NCBI RefSeq assembly: GCF_032884065.1
Contig: NC_088864.1
Coordinates: forward strand, 20,811,654 to 20,875,653
DNA: 64,000 nucleotides
Direction: 5' to 3'
DNA from: Artemia franciscana
Lineage: Eukaryota; Arthropoda; Branchiopoda; Anostraca; Artemiidae
The first letter of the stretch is position 1. Each line of letters starts with the position of its first letter. Below the pieces are notes generated by a model that saw nothing but the letters and a program-made list of their open reading frames with translations, had not been told where the DNA came from and ran no database searches. Positions 42,370 to 54,715 of the stretch are shown here, in pieces. The position numbers and the translations under genes are program-made.

Positions 42370-45350
42370 AAAATTGGTCAAGACATTAATAACAAAGAAA
42401 CATTTTTGTTTCAACTAAAAGTAAGAAGCAACAGAATTGCTACATCAGAAAGTTGAGTACCAAATAGAATTCATTTATATTTGGAAATTACTCTCTGGAA
42501 AATTAATTGTCTAGAAATACGAATGAATTGAGAATATTCTTTTTTCAAATTATTTTTCGCACATTATTTTTTGCTCCACTAATGTCTTTCTTACCTGCGT
42601 TTGCATGCCTGAGTAGGTTTCAAATCAAGGTTTTTGCAAAGTTAATAATATCCAAATAAACAAAAGGGAACATAACCAAGATTAGTAATACCTGATCAAG
42701 TTGTTTTGGCTATCACAGGCTCTGATAGATCAAAATAATCATTTTCAACGAACAGAAATTATTCTACATATTGAGGGGGGGGTTTACTTTTGGTCACAAT
42801 TCTTCAAGAAAGACTGCTCAGACACAAAGGGTGGTGAATTTGGATGAGATGTATTTTTAAAGAACTCTGAGACTTTAGTATAAAAATCGATGGTTGGGGG
42901 GGGGGAGTTCAGGGGAAAATTGTGTGGAGGAGATTTTCTGGCATTATTTGAAAATCGGTCAAGAAATAAAAAAAAAGCACAATTTGTTTTCAACTGAAAG
43001 TGAAGAGGAGCGGAATTGCTACACCAGAAAGTTGAGTGCCAAATACAATTCGTTTGTATTTGGAAATTACTCTCTGGAAAATTAATTGTCTAGAAATACG
43101 AATGAATTGAGAATATTCTTTTTTCAAATTATTTTTCGCACATTATTTTTTGCTCCACTAATGTCTTTCTTACCCGTGTTTGCATGCTTAAATAGGTTTC
43201 AAATCAAGGTTTATGCAAAGGGAATAATATCCAAATAAACAAAAGGGAACATAACCAAGATTAGTAATACACTATCAAATTGTTTTGGCTATCACAGGCT
43301 CTGATAGATCAAAATAGTCATTTTCAACGAACAGAAATTATTCTATATCTTGAGGGGGGGGGGTTACTTATGGTCACAATTCTTCAAGAAAGACTGCTCA
43401 GACACAAAGGGTGGTGAATTTGGATGAGATGTATTTTTAAAGAACTCTGAGACTTTAGTATAAAAATCGATGGTTGAGGGGGGGGGTTCAGGGGAAAATT
43501 GTGTGGAGTATGTTTTCTGGCATTATTTGAAAATCGGTCAAGAAATAAAAGAAAAAAAAGAACGATTTGTTTTCAACTGAAAGTGAGGAGGAGCGGAATT
43601 GCTACACCAGAAAGTTGAGTGCCAAATACAATTCATTTGCGTTTGGAAATTACTCTCTGGAAAATTAATTGTCTAGAAATACGAATGAATTGAGAATATT
43701 CTTTTTTCAAATTATTTTTCGCACATTATTTTTTTGCTCCACTAATGTCTTTCTTACCTGCGTTTGCATGCCTGAGTAGGTTTCAAATCAAGGTTTTTGC
43801 AAAGTTAATAATATCCAAATAAACAAAAGGGAACATAACCAAGATTAGTAATACCTGATCAAGTTGTTTTGGCTATCACAGGCTCGGATAGATCAAAATA
43901 ATTATTTCAACGAACAGAAATTATTCTGCATATTGAGGGGGGGTTTACTTTTGGTCACAATTCTTCAAGAAAAACTGTTCAGACACAAAGGGTGGTGAAT
44001 TTGGATGAGATGTATTTTTAAAGAACTCTGAGACTTTAGTATAAAAATCGAGGGTTGAGGGGGAGGGGGGAGTTGAGGGGAAATTTGTGTGGAGCATCAT
44101 TTGAAAATCGGTCAAGAAACTAAAGAAAAAAAGAACAAATTGTTTTCAACTGAAAGTGAGGAGAAGAAGAATTGCTACACCAGAAAGTTGAGTGCCAAAT
44201 ACTATTCATTTGCGTTTGGAAATTACTCTCTGGAAAATTAATTGTATGGAAATATGGATGAATTGAGAATGTTCTTATTTCACATCATTTTTCGCACATT
44301 TTTGCTCCGCTCATGTTTTTATTACCTCCATTTGCGTACTTCAGTAGGTTTCAAATCAAGGTTTATGCAAAGCAAATCCAATAAAACATAAGGAAACGTA
44401 ACCAAGATTAGTAATACCTAATCAAATTGTTTTGGCTATCACAGGCTATAATAGACTAAAATAATCATTTTTTTACGAACAGGAATTATTCTGCATACTA
44501 GGGGGAGGGGGGTATATTGTTGCTCTTTACGGTGTAGTTTCACTTTTGGTCACAATTCTTCAAGAAAGACTGCTCAGACACAAAGGGTGGTGAATTTGAA
44601 TGAGATGTATTTTTAAAGAACTCTTGAGGCTTTAGCATAAATATCAAGGTTGAGGGGGGGGGGAGGTTCAGGTGGAAAATTGCATAGGGGAGATTTTCTG
44701 GTATCATTTGAAAATCTGTGAAGAAATTAAATAAAAAATGAACAAATTTTTTTCATCTGATAGTGAGGAGAAGCAGAATTGCTACACCAGAAAGTTGAGT
44801 GCCAAATACAATTCATTTGCGTTTGGAAATTACTCTCTAAAAAATTAATTGTATGGAAATATGAACGAATTGAGAATGTTCTTATTTCATATCATTTTTC
44901 GCATATTTATGCTCTGCTCATGTTTTTATTACCTACATTTGCATACTTCAGTAGGTTTCAAATCAAGGTTTATGCAAAGCGATTAATATCCAATAAAACA
45001 TAAGAAAACGTAACCAACATTAGTAATACCTAATCAAATTTATGTGGCTATCACAGCCTATAATAGACCACAATAATCATTTTTGACTCGCAGAAATTAT
45101 TCTGTATGCTAGGGATGGGGGTCTATTATCCCTGTTTACGGAGCAGTTTTACTTTTTGTCGCAATTCCTTAAGAAAGATTGCTCAGACACAAAGGGCGGT
45201 GAATCTGAATGAGAAGTATTTTTAAGAACTTTTTGACTTTAGCGTATAGAGCAAGGGTTGAGGAGGGGGCAGCCCCCTGACATACGGATTGATTTATGTT
45301 TGTTTAAGTTTTCGTGTTGTTCCTTACTTCCCTTTAAGAATTTTTTTTCA
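42370..45350. repeat. ~580-bp satellite array, about five units
   Basis: The landmark 'gaattgctac' recurs at 42434, 43013, 43596, 44169 and 44776 (spacings 579, 583, 573, 607). Units share 'gtcacaattcttcaagaaagactgctcagacacaaagggtggtgaat'-type blocks, G-runs of 6-10, and 'ttggctatcacaggct'. The last unit is most diverged and ends 'gttgttccttacttccctttaag', matching words of the hairpin-headed element, so the array seems to have grown from that family. No coding capacity. Confidence 0.85.
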
Positions 45351-45439
45351 ATTTATTTAACATCATTGTAAATTAGATCCAATTGGATTGAATCTGATGT
45401 GATCATAATGGAACTATTTTGTATTTAGAATACGAGCAA

Positions 45440-46330
45440 ACTGGACTTTAGACGCGGTGAGCACGGAATATGGCTTTCTTTACAGTCGATTGAGTTGCTT
45501 ATAATGATCTCTCCTTTCACCGTCTTGCCTAATGACGAGATTGCGTTTTCCTTCAGTGAGAAAAACTATTTTGTGAGCGATTCAGGGCTTTGGGTCAATC
45601 TTTGGGATAGCGAGTGCGATCGACATCACAGATAATACGCATACTACTATTCACCTGGTTGTCAATGTTCTTAGACAGAGTAGATGAGGTAGTTTGACCT
45701 TGGCTCTGACATCTTCGTAGATGCAATGGTAATGCATGTTGTTTGGGTTGATTAATCACTTTATAAACTTAGTTTTTTGGTCTCTCATTTTAAGTCTGGA
45801 TATTTTGCTAGGCAGCGTTAAAGCTGATTTATATTTTATTCTCAAAGAAGACATAAAAAAGGAGTGGTCTCTGCTCACACTAGCCAAGATGACCGTGTTA
45901 GTAAATGAGGTCATCTAGTGCCGCTTAGACACTAGGGTGTAATCTATCTGATCGTCAGCTGTCAGGGTCTTTGCTTAAGAGTGTGTTCGGGATGACTAAA
46001 TCCTTAATCTAAAGGTAAATTATCCCCTAGTTTTAAATACGGGTTTTATTAAAAAAAAAAGAAGTCAAAAGCCTTAGCCTTCCGTAAGCTTTTACTTGTT
46101 TGTTCACGTCTTTTGTCTAGTTGCCCATGCCCGATCATGGTTTGCATGGTTCTAGCGAACTATGGCACTGAAGTCACCAATGACACTAGTCATTTTTAGG
46201 GATTCCTTTTTGAAACCATCATAGCCGAGAACGACCTTTTAGAGAATTGTTGTGAATCTTGAGCACCAAAGAAAATACTTTTTTTTTGCATGGGAAGCAC
46301 TAACGTATCTCTTTTTTTTCTCTTTTTCTT
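45440..46330 (-). pseudogene. Degenerate RTE-like endonuclease fragment
   Basis: On the minus strand near 46200-46140 a frame reads VIGDFSAIVR (endonuclease motif GDFNA), and near 45960-45880 ADDQIDYTLVSKRH (the IDY motif), then VSRDHSFFMSSLRIK (the DH motif). Order and spacing fit an AP-type endonuclease of an RTE/CFDP2-like LINE. Many stops. It lies downstream, on the minus strand, of the RT fragment at 46490-47260, but its motifs show no continuity with it, so the two are separate insertions or rearranged. Confidence 0.6.
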
Positions 46331-46489
46331 TTGCCACTAGGGGGTGGGGGGGGTGACACTGGAAGATTATAGAGAGACGTTTAAGGCTCCATTAAAAGGG
46401 AATGTCTGTAGCTAGTGCCTTTCGTAATTAAAGAAACCACTATGTTTGAAGGGTTTCACGTTTTTTCCTAAATTCTGTAAGATTTAGAC

Positions 46490-47260
46490 AGATATATTTA
46501 TTGATACACTCGACATAGCACTAAAAAGCATTAAAACTGAGAAGTTTACAATGTACATACAAATTGCACAAACACGAATTACAATTATTTTATGCTGTTA
46601 AACAAACACGTGAAAAAAGAACAAACGAATGTTGGTACCGTGTTTTGCGGCAATAAACTCGCTCCAACCTGTTCTGTCTTCAGTTGAGTGCGTTCGGGGT
46701 GATGATACACCTGTGTTTTGAGCTTCTTAAAATGTACTGTCCAAAATTGACTATAAGACATTGGCGGCGGTTGTGGAGAGATTCAAGTCTCAGTAAACGA
46801 AGGGCCTTTTCGTAGGAAGTATAGCTTTCTCCCATCATAATTCTCAAGCATGTTTTTGTATGGTGTTAGTATCTTGGCTTAGCCCAGAGCTTAACTGAAC
46901 ATTTTGGCCCCAAATAGGACACATGTATTCTACTACAGGTAGAACGTAAGTCATGTAGGCCAGTTTTATTGACTTGCTCTTAAAATCGAACCTTTTCATT
47001 GTAACAAGCGGTTGCAGGGCAGCTTAGCCTTATCGGACTAGCTCATTCACATGGCTGTTGAATTTGCAATCCGTTGAGAAAGTAACATCCAGCAGTATTG
47101 GCTCTTGGAAGTCAGTTTTGGGGATTGAACTGCGTTGCCTTGCACTTGATTTCATTGAGGTGTGAGACTTGCTAGCTCACAATCGGTGTGAAACATACCC
47201 GTAATTTTAGGGTCAAGTTTCGGCACAGCAAAGTCTCCTTCGAGTACATTTTTCAGTAGG
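46490..47260 (-). pseudogene. LINE RT C-terminal fragment (Jockey/CR1-like)
   Basis: The minus-strand translation gives FSTDCKFNSHVN, KRFDFKSKSIKLAYMTYVLP, VVEYMCPIWGP, YEKALRLLRLESLHNRRQCL, the usual thumb and C-terminal region of Jockey/CR1-type RTs. The YADD part is absent. The fragment ends near 46490 in an AT-rich tail. The relative at 52490-52650 shares the LGV-F-S-DC-F--HV pattern. Confidence 0.65.
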
Positions 47261-47535
47261 AAGGATGAATCCTTCAACAGGATTTGTCTCCATAATTCCA
47301 AATTATTATTCCTAAGAATCTGAATGTTAGTTAATACTTTTTAAATCAGTATCCATTGGAAATTATTTCTCACCAAACTGTTTTTTAGGACATACGTTTT
47401 GAACGTTCAGTTACTATTGACTGTGGTTTGCTTTTGGCTACATTGCAGCCATTCGAACAACCATGATCTTGCGTTTCTAATAATTTTTGCTGATTTTCCT
47501 GAACTTATTTACTAATGCTTATTTTTTTTCAAAAG

Positions 47536-47678
47536 AAATGGTGAAACAGCACAAGCTCGAACAAAAGCGAAAGAAGAGAGAATTGAAGCAAAAAAGAAAT
47601 GTTCACGTGACGGTTGTTGAGACGGCGACTGGGCAAACTTTGACTGGAGATAATGCCCCACTCCTCTCCAATTTACAG
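47536..47678 (+). CDS. brm: brahma exon: post-HSA tail and first half of BRK domain
   Basis: 48 codons with the shared first Glu. It reads MVKQHKLEQKRKKRELKQKR then NVHVTVVETATGQTLTGDNA and PLLSNLQ. The first part is the basic segment after the post-HSA block; the second (V-T-G-x-L-T-G-x-x-A-P) is the N-terminal half of BRK, the small domain typical of metazoan BRM/CHD7 proteins. Acceptor 'caaaag' at 47530-47535, phase 1 in; donor ttacag|gtgaat, phase 0 out. BRK is completed by the next exon 9 kb away. Confidence 0.93.
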
Positions 47679-48984
47679 GTGAATTTTTTTTTAAGATAGG
47701 AACTGTTATCCTAAGGGCAGCAGAAGCCAAAAAACTTGGAAGCATTTCCCTATTTTTCTCTAATTAAGTAATTTTTGGTCATTTCCGTGTCCACCAAAAA
47801 GCACTAATTTATTTAAGACTTGGAATGAATGTTTAAAGAATTCGTGGTGCCGAACTGTAAGTAGGGAGTGACCTGGACTAATAGTAAAATGAAAGTTATT
47901 TTTTACAAAGTTTGCCTTTTTGTCCCTACCCTCTAAAAACCACTGCCCAAACACTGGGGCCGTTTAATTGGAATAACAAATATTTTTAAAGCACCAAAAA
48001 AACTAGCGGATAGTTGAGGAAGGGGCAGGCCACCTCATATACCGAATGCTTTTTGATCGTTTATTGCCGGAGAGTAGAAAAAAATTAGCTTTTAAATTTA
48101 GTACCTTGGATCGTCATAAGGGTTTCACAAGTTAGATTGTTAACAATTTATAAGTTATTGGAATTAGCAAGTGAATCACCGTCAATGTACAAATATAAAA
48201 AGGAATTAAAATAAGATGACTGTTTCAGTATATAGTACCGGGTTAATCGATTATATTGCAACTTGTTTGATGATTCCCATCTCTATCTGTTTTCTGAGAA
48301 ATGTACTTTTCTAGCTTTTTTGTGATTAAAGAGACGGATCACGCTCAGCCTTCCTGTTACTATTAAAAACATGATGTTCAGTGTCCATCATCCATCAAAT
48401 GGAAAGTCCGAAGTTCAGTTAAAATACCGCTGATTTTGTAAACTATTTTCTAAAGATTTGTTTTTACGCTTTACGTAACAGTAGAAGTAAAATTTCTGGA
48501 ATATTTGAATATAGGTGCTCGCAGAAGAGGTTGCATCCTGTATTTTAATACTGGGCTGGTAGTTACTGATGTAGATTCATTATTATTATTATCAAAATTA
48601 AGCTAAAATAATTTTAAAAAATATGGAAATTCGTGAAACATTATATGCCTTAAATTTCAACGAGTTAAAAATATTTATTGGTACTATTTAATGCCATTAA
48701 TGCCCTTTTGGTAATATTGGTAAGTTGAAATGTAGAATTCATAATATTGGTAAATGTGCTGTTGGTAAAATGTATCATGCCATACCTAGGAGTACCACGT
48801 GGTGCGTAATGCATGGGTGCATAATTTATTTATAGAATTTGTAAAAATACGTTTAGTAAAACTATGTCCTCTGGAGTGCCTCGAATGGTTTTTTTTTGTA
48901 TTTTATATATTCATTGACAGTAATTTCTGTTTGCTTTAATGCTTTATATAATGATTGTATGACTATATTTGCTGGTCTTGGATC
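47679..48984. other. brahma intron (9 kb), first part
   Basis: AT-rich DNA. At 47980-48100 are remnants of the hairpin-headed/580-bp family ('agtagggagtgacctggac', 'ttgaggaaggggcaggccacctcatatac'). No gene is seen. Confidence 0.5.
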
Positions 48985-49105
48985 ATTTACCCGATTAGAA
49001 TGTGCACAAAACTCCACATCCCAAACTGGAGTGTGCACATACCTGATTGGAATGTACGCATACAGGATTAGAATGTCCACATACCTGACTGGAATGTGCA
49101 TGTAA
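48985..49105. repeat. Short tandem repeat, ~20-bp unit
   Basis: Five or so units of 'acctga.tggaatgt.cacat' type. The block sits directly at the downstream end of the antisense ABCF1 fragment. Confidence 0.65.
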
Positions 49106-49132
49106 GTTCTGCAACTTAAGTGTAAATACGCA

Positions 49133-49330
49133 CTGCAACCTAACTACATTCAAGTCGAAGTGTTTCATTTGTTCATCAAATAAAAGAAGAACGGGTTCTA
49201 GGTATAAGGCACGTGCAAATGAAATTCTCATGTGCCAGCTACCAGAAAAGTTGTTTGGGGCTTTGTCTTGCATATCTGAATCAAATCCAAGACCAGCCAA
49301 AATTTGACAAGCTCCGGGTTCTGCCGAGTC
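49133..49330 (-). pseudogene. ABCF1-like ATP-binding cassette fragment
   Basis: 66 codons on the minus strand without a stop: [20 protein letters not shown], then [20 protein letters not shown], then [19 protein letters not shown]. This is the ABC signature (family FSGGWRMR), Walker B (LLLDEP) and D-loop (NHLDLN) of ABCF1/ABC50, a ribosome-associated ABC ATPase in translation initiation. Signature Gly to Ser and the altered DEPTNHLDLN to [10 protein letters not shown] would damage ATP hydrolysis. Flanks are not ABCF1, so it is a decayed fragment, probably of a retrocopy, antisense in a brahma intron. Confidence 0.75.
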
Positions 49331-49865
49331 TAATTTCTTTCGATGTATTATATATATTTTTAAGTCTTTCTACTATTTTCCATACATCTTGTCTAAATTT
49401 TTTTCACATAATTCTAGATTCATTTGTTAAAGGGATTGGTGAGTTACAAGATCTAATAGGTAATAAATTGTATCAATGAATAAAAAAAAATGGTAAGTCA
49501 TGAATGTGTGTCACTGTCAAGTTGTTTATTCGACGGTTGGGTTAGCACTGACTGTCCTCTAGATTTCAGTCCTTGAATCATCAGCTGTGGCACCTTAACT
49601 ATCTGTATGAAAACTTATCTCATGATCTTCAATATTGATCATCATGATATTCAATCTTCTTCAATCCCGATCGTAGTCAAGTTCAAAGTGTTGGATGTAT
49701 AATTTCTTGAGCCATGGATTTCTTACAGTGAATCTTCAGCGAAAGTCTATAAACCTCTAGTTGCCTTAAATAGTATTGATGTTGCAAGTGAACCTATGCT
49801 TGAGCTTTGGAAACCGAATGGGGGCCACTCCCCTTGTCATCTTCGTTATAATAGTATTACTGTTA
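49331..49865. other. brahma intron segment, nothing recognised
   Basis: AT-rich spacer between the ABCF1 fragment and the LINE fragment. 'tgatcttcaatattgatcatcatgatattcaatcttcttcaat' style local repeats occur near 49626-49665. Confidence 0.4.
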
Positions 49866-50985
49866 GTTGCCAGTAAAATTACTACTTCGAAAATGTGAAT
49901 TTTATGGACTAAGAGGGGCTACTTTGGCTTTGCTTTGTGAATACCTCAAAAATAGGGAGCAGTATGTTCACATTAATGGATTTTCTTCAAGTAAGAGTCT
50001 TTTAAATTTGGTATCCCCCAGGGCTCTGTGTTAGGTCCTACTCTTTTTTCTTTATTAATGATGTGCCAAATGCTGTTGCAACTACTTCTAGAATTAGGGA
50101 TCTAGTTGATCCTGCAGCTTTGGGATCCAGGATCACTACACCCTTATTTGCTGATGATGCGACATTGATGCGTGTCGCTTCAACTGAACAACAAGTTACC
50201 TCAACAATTAATACAACTATGACTACGACATGTCTTTGGTTGAAGATAAACCGACTTGACCTAAATATAAATAAGTCAAGTTTTGTTATCTTTTCACGAT
50301 CCCGAAATTGCTATCCTTGGATTACGGAAATAGCTCCACCGAAGGGAATTATTAAGAGGTCAAGTTTCGTTAAGTACCTTGGGATTATTATTGACGAAAT
50401 TTTATCATTTAAGTACCATGTAAAAGCTATAAGTAGAATACTATCGCGGAATTTAGGGATTATCCGTAAATTAAAACACTTTTTTCCTTCAAATGTTTTA
50501 CGGTTATTATATTTTTCTCTGATTCATCCGTATATTTTGTATTGTTCGTCTGTATGGCTTGGACCATTCCCCTCATTACTTTGCCCAATCCGTGTACTGC
50601 AGAATAATGCCATCAGATCATTTTGTGGAATAGGGAACCGGGATTCGATCAGGTCAATGTACAGTATGATTAATATTATGCCTGCAGCCGGATTGCGTGA
50701 TTTTTATCACTAGTTTTTATGTATAAGTACTATTATGGGTGTGTTCCAGAATGTTCTACAGGAATTTTTCGGGAAAGATCTAATGTTCATGGTCACAGAA
50801 CTCGAACAAGTAGACATATTGAAGTTCCTCGCCTAGTTTCAAGTAGGGCGGCTTTTTCAGTTATTTATAGAGGGGCTAAGCTGTGGAATAAGGTTGTTAC
50901 AAGTACCAAAGTATTGCCCATTAATCAATTCAAAACTGAGCTGTTTGCGGGGTTACTTGGTAGGTATACCTTTGAAATAGATTGA
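49866..50985 (+). pseudogene. CR1/Jockey-type LINE RT, 3' half
   Basis: RT fingers/palm at about 49895-50060 (ALLCEYLKNREQYVHINGFS, then after a frameshift GSVLGPTLFSLFINDVPNA); catalytic LFADDATLM near 50143-50170; WLKINRLDLNINKSSFVIFS; VKYLGIIIDEILSFKYHV; YILYCSSVWLG; and a C-terminal tail WNKVVTSTKVLPINQFKTEL. Frame changes near 50015 and 50715. The thumb and tail are typical of CR1/Jockey elements without RNase H. A 3' UTR-like region follows to about 51200. Confidence 0.8.
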
Positions 50986-51185
50986 GATTGTTGGATTTAA
51001 TATTGGCAATAATTGTTTATTGTTTGTTTTTTTTTCGCTTCGGGATCATGATATTATGTTGTTTTATTGTGTATGAATTATTTATGTAAGTTTTTTTCTC
51101 GGTACGCGGTTTCACCTTCTGCTTATTATAGATTAACTTATTGTTGTTTTTATTTATTATTATTATTTTTCTCTTCTATTTTTTG

Positions 51186-52660
51186 TTCTTTTTTGTTAGT
51201 AGCACACCCTCTCAAGCGACGCTTTTGGTGTGCTACCGATTGATTTTGTCTCTGTTATTTCTTTTGGATAACAAATTAATATTACTACTAACAACTCATT
51301 GCAACAACATGCCGAAACCGAAAAGAAGCAAAGTGACACTTCGTCCACTGAATCGGGACTCTACATGGGCCTTTGGTTAGTTGGTCGGTAATTACTCATT
51401 CGAAGCCGATCACTGACTTGAACCTAAAGGTTGAAACGCTGAAAGTTACATGAATTTTTCCCGACTAAAGTAGTGCCAGTTTTTGAATCTGACAAGCTTT
51501 GGATCGCAAAATACCTGAAGCGATTGATCAAACTTAGATGCCGAGTTCATAGTTCAGGGTCTATTTTAGCTGCGAAAAAGTTAAGGAACCGCATTGTCAG
51601 TGTCAGTAGACATGCTGCAAAGGTATATGTCATTGAGAAAATTCCCCCCCCCCCCCCTTGCTTAATAGTAATTCGCGTAAGTGGTATTCGGCAGTAAAAA
51701 AATGACTGGAAAATCTGTTAGTAGTGAGCTACGGATGCTGAAAAAAGATGGGACTTTAATATCAGCACCAGAAGGCTATTCTTTCTTTAACGAAATCCGT
51801 ATCACGTATCCATCATTGAGTGAAGTCGAGTTGAATACTCTGATGAAAGACTCCGAATGTGATGAAATCAAAGAAGTTTCTGAGTACGAAGTTTACAGGG
51901 AGATACAGAAACTGCGAAATAACTGTGTTTCCTATCATGGCGCGTTGCCAGTAAAACTTTTGCGTGAATTCGCTATATTTCTTGCGAAACCTCTAACTGC
52001 AATCATTAATCAGTGCTTCAATAATCAGTCGTTCCCCCTGCCTTGGAACCAAGCTTATGTACGTGTCGTTCCAAAAGTGAAGCATACCAAAAGCTGTGAT
52101 CAGTTAAGATACATTTCAATCACCCCGAATCTTGTCAAAGTTACTCAGTCCTTTGTTTACCGTGAATTTATGTTGTAAGTCGCAGATTCACTTGATCCGT
52201 ACCAATATGGCTGTTTAAAAGTAGTAATTGTGGTAATTAATTATGTTATGGGCAACATGGATGACCGACTCAACTACGTAGATAATCTATCTTCGCTTCT
52301 TTAGTTCACATTATATACAACCAAAGCTATGCCCCAATTCAGTCTTGATTTTTTTAACAGAATTCAGGGAAGACTTTAGTACAAATAGTTTGCAAATCAA
52401 CAAAAGTAAAACCAAAATCGTACGGTTTAATCCGCTGAAACGAGTTCTTGTTTGCCCAGCTCCCTGGTTTCCTCTTGTATCATCAGCTACAGTCCTGGGA
52501 GTTAATTTCAGCGCCGATTGCTCATTTGGTACTCATGTTCAAAAGGTAGTCCAGAAAGGCAACTGTGTACTATGTTTTTATGGCACTTGGTATTTACCAA
52601 CTGACATAAAGCGATCGCAAATTCTGTTGGTCTGTCTGTTCCGGTTTTGCTAGTTTAGGC
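51186..52660 (+). pseudogene. Second degenerate LINE fragment (endonuclease end, linker, RT)
   Basis: A linker-like frame (51473-51697), then 51681-52178 with EIQKLRNNCVSYHGALPVKL, KPLTAIINQCFNNQSFPLPW, DQLRYISITPNLVKV, which is the RT fingers region of Jockey/CR1-type LINEs. 52345-52653 has ATVLGVNFSADCSFGTHVQK. The palm with YADD is missing between them. Stops and frameshifts throughout. Confidence 0.7.
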
Positions 52661-52689
52661 ACTTCCAGATAAGCCAGGACGATGAAATT

Positions 52690-54715
52690 TGGCAGGCGCA
52701 TCACGGACCAGACGAGATTAAATTAGAAATAGTCGTTTCCCCTATTCAACCATCTGGGGGGGGGGGGGGGTTAATTTGGAAAAATTTGAAAAAATGAGGT
52801 ATTTTTAACTTACGAACGGGTGATAGGATCCCAATGAAATTTGATATTTAGAAGGTTATCGTGTCTCAGAGCTCTCATCTTAAATCCCAACCGTATCCGA
52901 TGACATTGGGGGAGTTGGAGGGGAAAACCTAAAATCTCGGAAAACCCTTAGAGTGGAGGGATCGGGATGAAAGTTGGTGGAAAAAAATACGCACAAGTCC
53001 TAAATACGTGATTAACATAACCGGAACGGATCCACTTTCTTTGGGGGAGTTGGGGGAGGGTTAATTCTGAAAAATTAGAAGGAATGAGGTATTTTTAACT
53101 TACGAAGAAGTGATCGGATCTTAATGAAATTTCATATTTAGAAGAAACTTGTAACTCAGATCTCTTATTTTAAAATTCGACCGGATCCATTGTCATTGGG
53201 TGGAGGGGGGGGGGGTGGTGCGGGGGGAATCTTGGAAAGCGCTTGAGTGGAGATGTCAGGATGAAACTTGGTGGGAAGAATTAACACAGGTCCGAGATAC
53301 GTGACTGACATAACCGGACTGGATCCGCTCTCTTTGGGGGGGGGGGGGGAATTCGAAAAAACTAGAAAAAATGAGGTATTTGTAACTTTCGAACGGGTGA
53401 TCAGATCTTAATAAAATTTGATATTTAGAGGGATCTTGTGCTTCAGAGTTGTTATTTTAAATCCTGATCCGGTGACATTGGGGAGAGTTGGAAGGAGAAA
53501 CCGGAAATTTTGGAAAACGTAAAAATTGAGGTGTCTTTATTTTGTGTCTCAGATTCTCCATTTTCAATTCAAATCGGATCCGGGGATATGGGGGGCCGGA
53601 GGGGGGGGGGAAAGACATCTTGGAAACTGGAAATCTTGGAAAACGCTTAGAGTGGAGAGATCGGGATGAAACTTGATAGGAAGAATGAGCTGACATAATT
53701 GGAACGGATCTGTTCTCTTTGGGGGAGTTGGGGGGATTTCCAGTGCTTTGGCGAGTTTGGTGCTTCTGAACGTGCTATAACGATGAAAATTGGTGGGCGA
53801 GTCAGGGATCTGAACAAATCGACGTGATAACAGTGGTTTTCCCGATTTTGCCATATGGGGAGGCTGGAGGGAGAACAAAAACTGAACAAAATGAGGTATT
53901 TTAACTTACGAATGAGTGGTCGGATCTTAATGAAATTTTAAATTTACAAGGAACTCGTGTCTCAGAGCTCTTATTTTAAATCCCAACCGTATCCGGTGAT
54001 ATTGGGGGAGTTGGAGGGGGAAATGGGAAATCTCGGAAAACGTTTAGAGAGGAGAGATCGGGATGGAACTTGGTGGGAAGAATAAGCACAAGTTATAGAT
54101 ACGTGATTGACATAATTGTAACGGATCCGTTCTCTTCGGGGGAGCTGGGGGGGGGTGTTAATTTGGAAAAATTAGAAAAATTGAGGTATTTTTAACCTAA
54201 GAACAGGTGACCGGATCCTAATGAAATTTGATATTTAGAAGGAACTCATGTCTTAGAGCTCTTATTTCATATTCCGAACAGATCTGTTGACATTGGGGGG
54301 AGTTGGAGGGAGAAGCTGGATATCTTGGAAAACGCTTAGAGTGGAGCAATCGGGATGAAACTTGGTGGGTAGATAAGCAAATGTTGTAGATACGTGATTG
54401 ACGTAACCGTACTGGATCCGCTCTCTTTGGGGGAGTTAGGGGGTGGGGATCAGTGCTTTGGCGAGTTTGGTGCTTCTGGACATGCTAGGACAATGAAAAT
54501 TGGTCGGAGTGTCAGGGAGCTGCACAAATTGACTTGATGAAGTCGTTTTCCGCGATTCGACCATCTGGGGGGCTGAAGGGAGAAGAAAAATTTGAAAAAA
54601 TGAGGTATTTTTAACTTACGAGTTGGTAATCGAATCTCAGTGAATTTTGACATTTAGAAGGACCTCATGTCTCAGAGCTCTTATTTTAAATTCCGCCCGG
54701 CATCAAGCCTCTGAT
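52690..54715. repeat. Degenerate satellite, ~290-bp subunits with ~715-bp higher-order unit
   Basis: Recurring blocks: 'aaaaatgaggtatttttaacttacgaacggg', 'tcttaatgaaatttgatatttagaagg', 'gtctcagagctcttattttaaatcc', 'cattgggggagttggaggg', 'gatcgggatgaaacttggtgggaag', 'acgtgattgacataaccgga'. A longer block, 'tttggcgagtttggtgcttct', recurs at about 53744 and 54459 with a diverged form near 52643. It is rich in G8-G12 runs. No coding function. Confidence 0.85.

Noticed and set aside
49133-49330. A live ABCF1 gene antisense to brahma
   Set aside because: Conserved nucleotide-binding motifs are altered and no neighbouring ABCF1 exons are visible.
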